A stretch of DNA of 64,000 nucleotides from CAIQPV01 sp963719855 (GTDB lineage: Bacteria; Pseudomonadota; Gammaproteobacteria; Burkholderiales; Gallionellaceae). Where the stretch lies: positions 310,001 through 374,000 of the forward strand of contig CAVRDK010000004.1 in assembly GCA_963719855.1 (NCBI GenBank). The letters are read 5' to 3'. Positions 1-8,744 of this stretch are shown here, piece by piece. Every line of letters starts with the position of its first letter. Within the stretch, counting starts at the first letter, position 1. Below the pieces are notes generated by a model. The model worked only from the letters and a program-made list of their open reading frames with translations, was not told the origin of the DNA and made no database searches. The position numbers and the translations under genes are program-made.

Positions 1-303
1 TTACCTTGTATTACAAGGCACAATCAACCGCCGTTGTTTAGGTTATCGGGTGCAGTTATGGAAACTTTAGCGCGCAATTGAAATTTTTGCAGGAACGCTC
101 TTTGGCGGACAACTCGTAGGATGGGTGAGTGGCGCTTGCCGTATAAAGTAATGGGTACACTTCACCCAATACTGTTCGGTTAAGAAAATTTCCGTTCGCC
201 CTGATCGAATGGCTTTGGGTTGATGGCTGGCGGTTCGACAAGGCTTTTAGTCCTGAGCATGTTCGAAGGATTACCACGAACGGTTAAGTGAACAGCATTG
301 CAC
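1..303. repeat. Gene-free left edge with degenerate REP-like repeats
   Basis: No convincing gene lies here. Positions about 116-168 match one arm of the GTAGGATGGGT / ACCCATCCTAC repeat that is intact at 1990-2024. Positions about 255-300 (ACCACGAACGGTTAAGTGAA) are the reverse complement of the sequence at 22072-22097, which belongs to the dispersed GTTCGTGGTGAGCTTGTCGAA repeat. The short frames here are not supported by codon pattern or a ribosome-binding site. The stretch is best read as repeat-rich spacer downstream of the GGDEF gene. Confidence 0.55.
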
Positions 304-1962
304 CTAATCCGCCGCAACCACGCGGTTCTTACCGGCTTTTTTGGCTTGGTACATAGCTTTGTCAGCACGCGCGATCACGTCTTCCGCTGCTTCATTGGCG
401 GTACGCAACGCTACGCCAGCGCTAAAAGTAATCAACTTGCGCTCATTATTATGCAGGAAAAATTTCTTGGTGAGTTCACGCTGCAAGCGGGTGATGGTCG
501 CCATGGCTTCTTCCAGCGCGGTTTCGGACATGATGATGACAAATTCTTCGCCGCCGTAACGCGCCACCTCATCGGTCGGACGCAGAGTTTCCTTAATAAC
601 AGTGGTCAGATGCACCAGCGCCTGGTCGCCAGCCTGATGACCCAAGGTGTCGTTAAGTTGCTTGAAATTATCGATGTCGAGCAGAGACAAGCTGATCGGT
701 GTCTGCTGGCGGTCGGCGCGCTTGATCTCGCGATCCATAGCTTCATCCATCCCGCGCCGGTTGAGTGCGCCGGTGAGCTGATCCTCGTGCATCTTCTCGC
801 TGACTTCCTCCAATTCCTCTTCCAGTTTCTTGACACGCTCTTCGGCCTCATGCGCTTGTTTGCGCGTCGCTATCAGTTCCTCATGCGAGCGTTGCGCGCT
901 GGCCTGGATGGCGCGCGTGTCGCGCATGATGTCATCCAGAAGATGGCTTAGTTCGGTGATGTTGTCAGTTCCCCCGATTTTCTGGCTGTATTCCGCAATT
1001 TTGGAGTGATACTCGCCGGTTTGCTCGGTTACCTCGCCCAAACGGTCGATGAAGGTGGTCATCAGATTCTTCAGGGTTGTCTTGGCATCGACCAGACTTT
1101 GTTTCAAGAAGCCTTGTTTGATGATTGCATTGCGTAAGTTACGTTCCGCATCGGCAATGGTGCGTTTGTCCATCGGGCGCGCGAGGATTTCCTGCAAGGT
1201 GGCGATCTGCCCGTGCAGCCATTGATCGTCGGAGGCCAGTTCGCCCACGTTATCTACCAGCAAGCGCAGTAGGCGCACCACACCTTCCTGTATTTTTGCC
1301 TTGTCGCTGTCGCGCAATTCCAGCTTGATCCAGTGCTGGCGCAGTTGTTTAGTTAGTTGGTTAGTTTGGTCATAATCGTTGGTGGCTCGCACCTGTTGTG
1401 CCAAAGCCTGAATTTCACTTGCCAATTCGGGTTGGCTGGTGAGTGAGCTTTCCAGAGTTTGCGCCAGCATTTCGCGCAGTTGTGCGACCATTTCGGCATG
1501 GACTTTTGCCCCTGGGGCGACTGGCGCGATCACTGCGGCTGTGTGCGGTGTTGCGCCAGCCGCTACCGGTTCAAGCTCTGGCGGGATCAATTCGCCCATA
1601 TTGGATGCTGTTGGCGCATCGGACCAGGAATGCAACAGTCCCTGTAATTTTTCAAATAGCGCATCGCTGTTGGATGAGAACTTGTTCAGTACGGTTTCCA
1701 GCCCGTCCTTCTTGCGTGAGACTGTGATGCCCTTGTGCGGCGTGTCCAGTTGCTTGAGCAGGTCGCGGATCAGGTTCGGCCATGCCGGCGCTGGCTGCGG
1801 TTGGTCCTTGGCCGATAGCGCGGCTTCCGTCGATTCGCTGGCTGGGCCGCCGATCTCATGGTACACGCGTGCATAGTTTTCTGGTGTCGGTGTAAGCTTG
1901 CGCGTAGCCAAAGTTTTCAGGGTTTCCCGCGCGATTACGGAAGGAGTGGAGGATGTGGTCAT
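304..1962 (-). CDS. Diguanylate cyclase (GGDEF domain), cytoplasmic
   Basis: Predicted diguanylate cyclase making cyclic di-GMP from two GTP. The C-terminal GGDEF domain (about residues 390-550 of 552) carries an intact catalytic motif GGEEF near residue 470. Five residues upstream is RPTD, a canonical RxxD product-inhibition site, so allosteric feedback by c-di-GMP is expected. A charged coiled-coil (about residues 350-395, rich in E, K and R) leads into the domain, as is common where dimerisation controls activity. The N-terminal 340 residues are helical and match no domain I can name. No signal peptide or membrane segment is seen, so it is cytoplasmic. It sits just downstream of a NarL-type regulator and histidine kinase on the same strand, which suggests a shared signalling block, although an inverted repeat separates them. 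Confidence 0.93.
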   Translation of the reverse strand: MTTSSTPSVIARETLKTLATRKLTPTPENYARVYHEIGGPASESTEAALSAKDQPQPAPAWPNLIRDLLKQLDTPHKGITVSRKKDGLETVLNKFSSNSDALFEKLQGLLHSWSDAPTASNMGELIPPELEPVAAGATPHTAAVIAPVAPGAKVHAEMVAQLREMLAQTLESSLTSQPELASEIQALAQQVRATNDYDQTNQLTKQLRQHWIKLELRDSDKAKIQEGVVRLLRLLVDNVGELASDDQWLHGQIATLQEILARPMDKRTIADAERNLRNAIIKQGFLKQSLVDAKTTLKNLMTTFIDRLGEVTEQTGEYHSKIAEYSQKIGGTDNITELSHLLDDIMRDTRAIQASAQRSHEELIATRKQAHEAEERVKKLEEELEEVSEKMHEDQLTGALNRRGMDEAMDREIKRADRQQTPISLSLLDIDNFKQLNDTLGHQAGDQALVHLTTVIKETLRPTDEVARYGGEEFVIIMSETALEEAMATITRLQRELTKKFFLHNNERKLITFSAGVALRTANEAAEDVIARADKAMYQAKKAGKNRVVAAD

Positions 1963-1989
1963 ATATGTGAACCTTTATTCAGTCATATC

Positions 1990-2024
1990 GTAGGATGGGT
2001 GAAGCGAAGCGTAACCCATCCTAC
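1990..2024. repeat. REP-like inverted repeat (GTAGGATGGGT...ACCCATCCTAC)
   Basis: Perfect 11-bp arms GTAGGATGGGT and ACCCATCCTAC around a 13-nt loop, placed between the GGDEF gene and the response regulator gene. Related, less regular copies are at 116-168 and 25622-25687. No T-run follows on the minus strand, so a Rho-independent terminator for the regulator gene is not supported, though the hairpin could act on mRNA stability. Confidence 0.75.
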
Positions 2025-2041
2025 AAAAATCATTGGTCGTG

Positions 2042-2686
2042 TTATTCGATCAAGTGATTATTGATTGCATAACGAACAGCCTCGGCATTATTCTTCAGTT
2101 GCATTTTTTCCAGCATGCGCGAGCGATATACGCTGACCGTCTTGGCGCTGAGCGACATGATGTCGGCCATTTCGCTCAAACTCTTGCCGCCTGCCATCAG
2201 GCATAGCGTCTGGTATTCGCGGTTGGACAAAATCTTGTGCGACACATCCTGCGGCTTATCATTCGTCAGACCATCGGCCAGTTGTTCCGCGAGTTCGCTG
2301 CTGATGTATTTCTTGCCGCTGGCGACCTTGCGTATGGCGGTAACCAATTGCGACGGCGCGCTTTGCTTGTTCATGTAACCTGATGCCCCGGCCTTGATGG
2401 AACGCATGGCATACTGCTCGTCAGGGTGCATGCTGAGGATAAGGACGGGCAGGGTAGGGCATTGCAGTTTCATTTGCTTGAGTACGTCGATGCCGTATTT
2501 GTCGGGCAGGGTGATGTCGAGCAGCGCCATATCGTACTTGTTGTCGCGCACCATCCTGATCGCTTCCATGCCGGTTTCGGCCTCGCCGATTACCCGTATG
2601 TCGCTGGTGTCATCCAGTATCTGCTTCAGCCCCTTGCGGATCAGGGCATGGTCATCCACCACCAGCACATTTATCATTATCGTCAT
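2042..2686 (-). CDS. NarL/UhpA-family response regulator
   Basis: Two-component response regulator with an N-terminal receiver domain (VDDHALIRKG; phosphoacceptor Asp in MALLDITLPD) and a C-terminal LuxR-type helix-turn-helix (LSNREYQTLCLMAGGKS ... LSAKTVSVYRSR). Binds DNA after phosphorylation by its partner kinase. The start is taken at the ATG at 2686, beginning MTIMINVLVVDD. A frame open to 2731 would extend the protein by 15 residues that do not fit the family. The gene begins 14 bp inside the 3' end of the histidine kinase gene, so the two are almost certainly co-transcribed and translationally coupled. The output genes are not visible from the sequence. Confidence 0.94.
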   Translation of the reverse strand: MTIMINVLVVDDHALIRKGLKQILDDTSDIRVIGEAETGMEAIRMVRDNKYDMALLDITLPDKYGIDVLKQMKLQCPTLPVLILSMHPDEQYAMRSIKAGASGYMNKQSAPSQLVTAIRKVASGKKYISSELAEQLADGLTNDKPQDVSHKILSNREYQTLCLMAGGKSLSEMADIMSLSAKTVSVYRSRMLEKMQLKNNAEAVRYAINNHLIE

Positions 2687-2699
2687 GGCTGCGTATCCA

Positions 2700-4220
2700 T
2701 CAGAACAGCGTTTGTTGCGATAGCGCGTCATGGCTTGCCGACTGCGCTGATGCGTGGGGAATATGCACCTCTACCGTGGTGCCCTTGCCGGGCTTGCTGC
2801 TAATTTGCACCTTGCCATTGAAATGGGCGACGCGCTCCTGAATGCCGCGCAGGCCGAAGGAGCGTGGTTTCTGGCGGTCAACCTCCTTGAGCCCGCAACC
2901 ATTGTCGCTGATGACCAGATCCACCCCCTCCTTGCGGTTGGCAATATCCACTGTCACCTCGCTGGCCTTGGCGTGTTTCATGATGTTGGTCAGCGTTTCC
3001 TGAAGAATCCGAAACAGCGCAATCGAGGCATCCGGGCTTATTTCCATGCCTTCGTCCACCTGATTGATCGGACATGAAATACCCGTGCGTTTTTCAAATT
3101 CCTCGACTTCCATTTCGATGGCCGCGATGATGCCAAAGGAATCCAGCACGCTGGGGCGCAGGGTACGCAAAATATTGTTGGCGGATTTCATGCAGCGGTC
3201 TACCAGCGCTTCGATACCCTTTGCCTTGGCAAGCAGTTCCGTATCTTGAGCATTCAGGCGTTCGATCAGCCAGGCGGTGTCGATCTTGATGGCAGTAAGT
3301 GTGCCGCCCATGTCGTCATGAATATCGCGTGCGATATGGAGGCGCTCCTGCTCGCGCGCATCCTGGATATGTGAGGATAATTCACGTAACTGATCCTGAG
3401 ATTGCTTCAACCCGATGCCTGCAAATTTGCTTTGGCTGATGTTGGTCATGAAGCCTTCCCACAGCACATCGCCGTTGTCCAGCCTGCGCGGGGTACAGCG
3501 CATGTTCACCCATTTGATTTTGCCGTTTTTTGCCATCACGATACGCCCCTCCCAGTTCCACAGGATGAGCTTATCCGCCGAAGTGCGCATGGATTGGTTG
3601 AAAGAAGCGCGATCGTTGGGGTACAGAATGTTCTGGAATAAACTTGGATTCTGCTTCAAGTCCAGCGGCTCAAAGCCGAGCAGTGAGCGGCCACCTTCGC
3701 TGACATAAGGGAAAGACAAGATACCATTGCTATCGAGCAACAACTGGAAAACCATGCCCGGCAGATTGGAAATGAAAGAGTGCAGGCGGGCCTGGTAATT
3801 CTGCAGGGCGAGTTGCGCCTCGCTTTGCTCGCGGCGGATATGCGTCTCGCGCTGGCTGTGTTCGATTGCGGGTGCGAGGAAATTTAAGCTGTCCTTGAAA
3901 ATGTAACCGCCCGCACCAGCCTGAATGGCATGTACGATGGTTGCTTCGCGCTGGTCATGCGACAGGAACAGGAATGGCAGGTCAACGTTTGCCGCCTGCA
4001 TCAGATTGAGCGCTTCCAGGCCGCCAAAACCGGATGGATCGTAGCTGCACAACACGACATCCCACCCCCCTTCAGTCAATGCCTCTTGCATTGAGGCTGC
4101 GTCCTCTACCCGTAGATGTTCAACCGCATAGCCATTCTGTTTCAGCTTGGCAAGCGCGCGCAGGGCATCCTCGGAGGACGCCTCAACCAACAGGACACGA
4201 AGTTTCTTTGCGGTCGTCAT
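2700..4220 (-). CDS. Sensor histidine kinase (degenerate receiver-PAS-HisKA_3-HATPase)
   Basis: Cytoplasmic histidine kinase of the NarX/UhpB-type (HPK7) class. Order: receiver-like domain (residues 1-125), PAS domain (about 145-270, LPGMVFQLLLDSNG), HisKA_3 dimerisation domain with the phospho-acceptor His in HIARDIHDDMGG (about residue 300), and HATPase with N-box QETLTNIMKHAK and G-box DNGCG...FGLRGIQERV. In the receiver-like domain the position normally held by the phosphorylated Asp reads LCSYDPSG where family members have a DY pair, so phosphotransfer to this domain is doubtful. There is no membrane segment, so the signal is intracellular. It overlaps the downstream NarL-type regulator, its expected partner. 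Confidence 0.92.
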   Translation of the reverse strand: MTTAKKLRVLLVEASSEDALRALAKLKQNGYAVEHLRVEDAASMQEALTEGGWDVVLCSYDPSGFGGLEALNLMQAANVDLPFLFLSHDQREATIVHAIQAGAGGYIFKDSLNFLAPAIEHSQRETHIRREQSEAQLALQNYQARLHSFISNLPGMVFQLLLDSNGILSFPYVSEGGRSLLGFEPLDLKQNPSLFQNILYPNDRASFNQSMRTSADKLILWNWEGRIVMAKNGKIKWVNMRCTPRRLDNGDVLWEGFMTNISQSKFAGIGLKQSQDQLRELSSHIQDAREQERLHIARDIHDDMGGTLTAIKIDTAWLIERLNAQDTELLAKAKGIEALVDRCMKSANNILRTLRPSVLDSFGIIAAIEMEVEEFEKRTGISCPINQVDEGMEISPDASIALFRILQETLTNIMKHAKASEVTVDIANRKEGVDLVISDNGCGLKEVDRQKPRSFGLRGIQERVAHFNGKVQISSKPGKGTTVEVHIPHASAQSASHDALSQQTLF

Positions 4221-4467
4221 AGTCTTTTAGGGCACCTCTACTATATTCCCGGATGGTGAGCTTATCTGTATAAGCGCACAGTGTAAATTATCTTGCTTCC
4301 GAACCGAATATGAAACACCAAATATGAAACCTTGGGGCTGGGCTGAATACGGTAGCCATTATAATGGAGATGTGCGCCGTTTTCAGATTTAACGGCGCTG
4401 AACCTCAAGTTTTCCATGCGATGCCGATAATTGATCCAAAGGTTAACAAATTTGAGTGGGGTGGATC
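4221..4467. other. Spacer with a candidate promoter upstream of the small ORF
   Basis: No gene is seen. A TATAAT hexamer occurs around 4357 but lacks a well-spaced -35 box. An inverted repeat CGCCGTT...AACGGCG lies at about 4376-4398. A similar CGCCGTTTTCAG phrase recurs near 36955, so this may be part of a small dispersed repeat. Confidence 0.3.
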
Positions 4468-4644
4468 ATGATTACTTTTACTGTATGGGGATTCATAACC
4501 GAGGGTGGAAAATATTTTGATTTCAACCTGGATATCTTTGCCGAGTCACCTGCGGATGCCACGGAAAAAGTGATGAAACAGCATTCAAATCTGGTTGTGT
4601 CCAGCGTATGCAGATCCAACACCGGAAGACTCGTGGATTATTGA
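4468..4644 (+). CDS. Small protein of unknown function (58 aa)
   Basis: I do not recognise this protein. The ATG at 4468 is preferred over an in-frame GTG at 4456 because GGGG ends six bases before the ATG, while the GTG has no Shine-Dalgarno sequence. The product starts MITFTVWGFITEGGKYFDF, is mixed alpha/beta in appearance, and has one cysteine and no membrane segment or signal peptide. It stands alone between convergently placed signalling and permease genes. Its reality rests on the ribosome-binding site and a plausible composition only. Confidence 0.5.
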   Translation: MITFTVWGFITEGGKYFDFNLDIFAESPADATEKVMKQHSNLVVSSVCRSNTGRLVDY

Positions 4645-4682
4645 TGAAACTGCTAGTCCTAACTGTTTAACCCAAATAATCC

Positions 4683-4713
4683 ATTATGACGTTCGTGGTG
4701 AGCTTGTCGAACC
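4683..4713. repeat. Single arm of the GTTCGTGGTGAGCTTGTCGAACC repeat
   Basis: The 23-bp phrase GTTCGTGGTGAGCTTGTCGA is the same as the left arm of the inverted repeat at 22084-22155. This is one arm of a repeat found dispersed in many proteobacterial genomes. It lies between the small ORF and the 3' end of the AmpG-like gene. Confidence 0.7.
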
Positions 4714-4733
4714 AGACGTGATGCCTATAAAAA

Positions 4734-5993
4734 TTAGATTTGCTCATTCTGTTGTGTTTGCTTCCATGGCGCGACTTTGAGCAACAGCAACATCCCCGGC
4801 ACCGCCAGCAGTGCGCACAGCAGGAAGAATCCCATCCATCCCATTATTTCCACCAGCCAGCCGGTAGCGGCGTTGGCGAAGGTGCGCGGCATGGCGGCGA
4901 GACTGGTAAACAGCGCGAACTGGGTGGCGGTGTAAGCAGGATGGGTGGTGCGGGCGATGAAAGCGACGAAGGCGGCGGTGCCCAGCCCCACGCCCAGTGC
5001 TTCGAGGCCGATCACGATGGCGAGTTGGGCGAGTTCTACGCTGGTGATTTCGGCGTGGTGTCCCACCGATGCCAGCCAGGCAAAGCCAAAAATAGCGACC
5101 ACTTGCACCACGCCGAACAACCACAGCGCGCGGTTGATGCCAATTTTCACCATCCACAGCCCACCAAGCAAACCGCCGATGACGGCTGGCCATAGCCCGG
5201 CATTTTTGGCGATCAGCCCGATCTGTGTCTTGCTAAAGCCCATGTCCATGTAAAACGGCGTGGCCAGCGCGGTGCACATGCTGTCGCCGAGTTTGTAGAA
5301 GAACAGGAAGGCGAGGATCAGCAGCGCGCTGTTCCATCCCCGGCGCGTGATGAATTCGTGGAACGGTTCGATTACCGCTTCGCGCAAAGTCTTGGGCGGG
5401 GTGGCGCGGTGCGGTTCTTTCACCAATAGCGTCATCGCCACGCCGGGCAGCATAAATAAGGCGGTGACGATGAACACCATGTCCCATTGCAAAAAATCAG
5501 CCAGTATCAGCGACAACGAACCCGGCACCAGACCGGCAATGCGGTAGGCATTCACGTGCACCGCATTGCCCAGCCCCAGTTCGTTATCAGCCAGCAGTTC
5601 GCGGCGGTAGGCATCCAGCACAATATCCTGCGTGGCGCTAAGAAAAGCGAGCAGCGTGGCTATCCAGGCGATGGTGCGCAAATCGCTTTGCGGCGAGAAC
5701 GCGCCCATCGAAGCAATCACCAGTAACAAACCGATCTGGGTCAGCAGCATCCAGCCGCGCCGCCGTCCGAGCAGGGGCAACACGTAGCGGTCGAGCAGCG
5801 GCGACCACAGAAATTTCCAAGTGTAAGGAAACTGGATCAGCGCGAACAGACCGATGGTCTTCAGGTCAACATGTTCGCTGCGCAGCCAAGCGGGAACGAG
5901 GTTGAATAGCAGATACAACGGCAGGCCGGAAGAAAATCCGGTAAACACGCAGATCAGCATGCGTCGGGTGAAGAGTTGTTGCCAGACTGTCAT
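4734..5993 (-). CDS. ampG: AmpG-like MFS permease (muropeptide transporter)
   Basis: Inner-membrane major facilitator protein of 419 residues with about 12 hydrophobic segments. The N-terminus (GFSSGLPLYLLFNLVPAWLR and IQFPYTWKFLWSPLLDRY) matches AmpG, which brings anhydro-muropeptides from the periplasm to the cytoplasm for peptidoglycan recycling, using the proton gradient. The ATSQDIVLDAYRRELL-like stretch (here SATQDIVLDAYRREL) is also typical. The gene starts 20 bp after the hsdM stop on the same strand and could be read through from the restriction operon, with no functional link implied. Substrate is inferred from family only; some AmpG-like proteins carry other compounds. Confidence 0.88.
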   Translation of the reverse strand: MTVWQQLFTRRMLICVFTGFSSGLPLYLLFNLVPAWLRSEHVDLKTIGLFALIQFPYTWKFLWSPLLDRYVLPLLGRRRGWMLLTQIGLLLVIASMGAFSPQSDLRTIAWIATLLAFLSATQDIVLDAYRRELLADNELGLGNAVHVNAYRIAGLVPGSLSLILADFLQWDMVFIVTALFMLPGVAMTLLVKEPHRATPPKTLREAVIEPFHEFITRRGWNSALLILAFLFFYKLGDSMCTALATPFYMDMGFSKTQIGLIAKNAGLWPAVIGGLLGGLWMVKIGINRALWLFGVVQVVAIFGFAWLASVGHHAEITSVELAQLAIVIGLEALGVGLGTAAFVAFIARTTHPAYTATQFALFTSLAAMPRTFANAATGWLVEIMGWMGFFLLCALLAVPGMLLLLKVAPWKQTQQNEQI

Positions 5994-6013
5994 AAAAATA
6001 TTTCCCGCTTGGG

Positions 6014-7489
6014 CTACAACGCCGCTGCAATTTCCCTGAAGCTGTTCAATCCCGCCTCCAGGTTGTCGATAATTTCCAACGCTAACTCATCCGGCTCCGG
6101 CAGATTATCCAGATCGGCAAGGCTCTTGTCCTTGAGCCAGAAAATATCCAGACTGGTCTTGTCGCGCGCGATGATTTGCTCGTAGCTGAATTTGCGCCAG
6201 CGGCCTTCCGGGTTGCTCTGCTCGTTCCAGCTTTCTTTGCGCTTATGGCGATTCAACGGGTTATATTCGGCAATGAATTCCTGCAAATCCTCGAAGCGCA
6301 GCGGCTTCTTTTTCAGCGTGTGATGGATGTTGGTGCGGTAATCGTAGAACCATACCTCTTTCGTCCACGACTCTTTGCTGGCTGCGTGATTGTCAAAGAA
6401 CAACACATTCGCCTTCACGCCGTTAGCATAAAAGATGCCGGTGGGCAGGCGCAAAATCGTGTGCAGCTCGGTGGTTTCCAGCAGCTTCTTGCGCACTATC
6501 TCGCCAGCGCCGCCTTCAAACAACACATTGTCCGGCACGACGACTGCCGCGCGTCCAGTGGTTTTCAGCATGGTGCGGATGTGCTGTACAAAATTGAGCT
6601 GCTTGTTGGAAGTGGTCGCCCAAAAATCCTGGCGGTTGTAAGTCAGGTCGTCCTTCTCCTGCTCACCGTCCTCATTGGTAAAGCTCATCGAGCTTTTCTT
6701 GCCGAACGGCGGATTCGCCAGAACGTAATCGTAGGTTGTTGCAGAAGCCGCAACCAGCGAGTCATTGGGAGAAATCATGCTGTTGCCGTCGATCTCACCA
6801 ATGTTGTGCAGAAACATATTCATCAGCGCAAGGCGGCGCGTGCCAGCTACGATTTCGTTGCCGTGAAACGTATCGTGCTTAAGAAATAACTTTTGCTTTC
6901 TGTCCATCTGGTGAGCATCCACCAGAAAATCATAAGCCGCCAGAAAGAAACCACCCGTGCCGCAGGCCGGATCGGCGATGGTCTTGCCCGGTTCTGGCCG
7001 CACACACTCCACCATCGTGCGAATCAACGCGCGCGGCGTGAAATATTGCCCTGCGCCGGACTTGGTATCTTCCGCATTGCGTTCCAGCAGATTCTCGTAG
7101 ATGTCGCCCTTCACATCCGCGCCCATCGTCACCCACTGCGTTTCGTTCACCATGTCGATCAGGCGAAACAACTTGGCCGGGTCTTGAATCTTGTTCTGCG
7201 CCTTGGTGAAAATCGTCCCCAGCATTCCCTGCTTTTTGCCCAGCTCAAGCAGCAGCTTCACGTAATGTACTTCCAGTTCAGCACCGCGTTTGGCTTTCAG
7301 ACTCTGCCAGTTGTATGCGGCGGGAATATCCACCTTGCGGTTATGCGGCGGCTGACTGTATTCATCCGCCATTTTCAGGAAGATCAGATAAGTAAGTTGC
7401 TCCAGATAGTCGCCATAACCCACCCCGTCGTCGCGCAACGTGGTGCAGAAATTCCAGACTTTTGAAACGATGGATGCAGTTGCGTTCAT
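6014..7489 (-). CDS. hsdM: Type I restriction-modification DNA methyltransferase subunit HsdM
   Basis: N6-adenine methyltransferase subunit of a type I system, 491 residues, the usual length for the EcoEI/KpnAI-like families. Visible motifs are the SAM-binding DPACGTGGFFLAAYD (about residue 175), the catalytic NPPFG (about 255) and the helical N-terminal HsdM_N domain. GQYFTPRALIRTMVE precedes motif I as in family members. Together with HsdS it protects host DNA, and with HsdR it forms the nuclease. Unusually it is the last gene of the locus, 208 bp after the DUF1016 nuclease gene, the gap being filled with inverted repeats, so it may have its own promoter. Confidence 0.96.
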   Translation of the reverse strand: MNATASIVSKVWNFCTTLRDDGVGYGDYLEQLTYLIFLKMADEYSQPPHNRKVDIPAAYNWQSLKAKRGAELEVHYVKLLLELGKKQGMLGTIFTKAQNKIQDPAKLFRLIDMVNETQWVTMGADVKGDIYENLLERNAEDTKSGAGQYFTPRALIRTMVECVRPEPGKTIADPACGTGGFFLAAYDFLVDAHQMDRKQKLFLKHDTFHGNEIVAGTRRLALMNMFLHNIGEIDGNSMISPNDSLVAASATTYDYVLANPPFGKKSSMSFTNEDGEQEKDDLTYNRQDFWATTSNKQLNFVQHIRTMLKTTGRAAVVVPDNVLFEGGAGEIVRKKLLETTELHTILRLPTGIFYANGVKANVLFFDNHAASKESWTKEVWFYDYRTNIHHTLKKKPLRFEDLQEFIAEYNPLNRHKRKESWNEQSNPEGRWRKFSYEQIIARDKTSLDIFWLKDKSLADLDNLPEPDELALEIIDNLEAGLNSFREIAAAL

Positions 7490-7697
7490 GCTTTATCCCT
7501 AAAAATATTTAGTTCTATCAACCCACTGGATGCCGGATCAAGTCCGGCATGACGGGTTGTAGCAATTGGGCAGCAAGCTGCTGCCCAATTCAATATTTGT
7601 TATTACCCTCTTTATTACCCTTACTAAAGGGTAATTACCTCTTCTTTACTTTGTTGCCTGTGCAATTCTGCACACACCGTGTGCACAATTCTTCTAA
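7490..7697. repeat. Cluster of four inverted repeats upstream of hsdM
   Basis: Four different inverted repeats sit in 208 bp: TGCCGGA TCAAG TCCGGCA (about 7531-7549, a dispersed type); ATTGGGCAGCA AGC TGCTGCCCAAT (about 7564-7588, perfect); TTACCCTT ACTA AAGGGTAA (about 7617-7636); and GCACACACCGTGTGC (about 7670-7684). They separate the nuclease gene from hsdM. They could be operator sites of an R-M control circuit, transcription attenuators, or simply repeat insertions. No terminator with a clear T-run can be assigned. Confidence 0.65.
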
Positions 7698-8744
7698 TCA
7701 ATCATCGGGCGATTTCATATCCTGCTGCAACTCCGCCTCAATCTGCTCGATGCTCGGCAGGTTGCTTTGCAGTTCTGGCGGTAGGGATTCAAGCAATTTG
7801 TATTCGGCAATACCCATGGGCTGCGCCTTATCACCCAAAGCATATTCGGCCACAATCTTGTTCTTGCTCTTGCACAGCAAGAGGCCAATGGTTGGATTAT
7901 CGTGCTTGTCTTTGACTTGGCGATCCACGGCAGTCAGGTAAAACCCCAGTTGCCCAAGATGCTCCGGCTTGAACTTGCCTCCCTTAAGCTCGATCACCAC
8001 ATAACAGCGCAGTTTTAGGTGATAGAACAGCAGGTCGATGAAAAACTCATCTCCGCCCACATCCAGCAACACTTGCCGCCCGACGAATGCAAAGCCCGCG
8101 CCCAGTTCCAGCAGAAATTTGGTGACATGCTTTACCAGCGCATTTTCGATCTCGCGTTCGTGCGCTTCTTCGGATAGGCCCAAAAAGTCGAAACGATAAG
8201 GGTCTTTCAGCGACTCACGCGCCAGATCTGACTGCGGCTTGGGCAGGCAGGCCTCGAAGTTGGTGACCGCCGTGCCGCTCCGTTCCAGCAGGCGAGTTTC
8301 GATCTGCATCACCAGAATGTTGCGCGACCAGTTGTGTTCTATGGCCTTGACTGCATACCAGCGGCGGGATTCTGAATCGGCCAGCTTATCCAGCAACGCC
8401 AACTGGTGGTACCAGGGCAATTGTGCAAGCACCCCTTGCACAAATTCCGCATCCGGCCACGCCTCGGCAAAAGCGCGCATGTACTTAAGATTGCGCGGCG
8501 AAAATCCCTTCATGTCGGGAAAGGCGGCGCGCAAATCATGCGCCAGCCGATCAATCACCTTCGCCCCCCACCCCTGGTTTGCTTGCCGCGCAAGAATGTC
8601 GCGCCCGATCTGCCAGTACAACAGTACCAGCTCCCGATTGACCGCCAGCGTGGCGCGCTGCTGCGCAGTATGGATACGGCCTTTAAGATCGGCCAGCCAA
8701 TCGGCATAGCCCTCGGGTATCACCGGGACAGGTCTGCTGGTCAT
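7698..8744 (-). CDS. DUF1016/YhcG-family PDDEXK nuclease in a type I R-M locus
   Basis: Protein of 348 residues with the N-terminal DUF1016 helical region (AWPDAEFVQGVLAQLPWYH) and a C-terminal PD-(D/E)XK nuclease fold: FFIDLLFYHLKL supplies the Asp and CYVVIELKGGKFKPEH the ExK pair, followed by QLGFYLTAVD. The family (E. coli YhcG) is predicted to cut DNA and is often found beside type I restriction genes. Its start codon overlaps the hsdS stop by four bases (ATGA), so it is translated with hsdS-hsdR. Its exact role in defence is not settled. It might widen restriction, process DNA ends, or act as a separate defence module. Confidence 0.88.
   Translation of the reverse strand: MTSRPVPVIPEGYADWLADLKGRIHTAQQRATLAVNRELVLLYWQIGRDILARQANQGWGAKVIDRLAHDLRAAFPDMKGFSPRNLKYMRAFAEAWPDAEFVQGVLAQLPWYHQLALLDKLADSESRRWYAVKAIEHNWSRNILVMQIETRLLERSGTAVTNFEACLPKPQSDLARESLKDPYRFDFLGLSEEAHEREIENALVKHVTKFLLELGAGFAFVGRQVLLDVGGDEFFIDLLFYHLKLRCYVVIELKGGKFKPEHLGQLGFYLTAVDRQVKDKHDNPTIGLLLCKSKNKIVAEYALGDKAQPMGIAEYKLLESLPPELQSNLPSIEQIEAELQQDMKSPDD

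Noticed and set aside
4240..4260. A TTTTAGGGCACCTCTAC phrase near 4226-4242 as another family 1 terminus
   Set aside because: Only one end resembles the family and no interior or second end is found within 250 bp.
7490..7697. CRISPR-like array
   Set aside because: The inverted repeats differ from each other and there are no direct repeats with regular spacers; no cas genes nearby.
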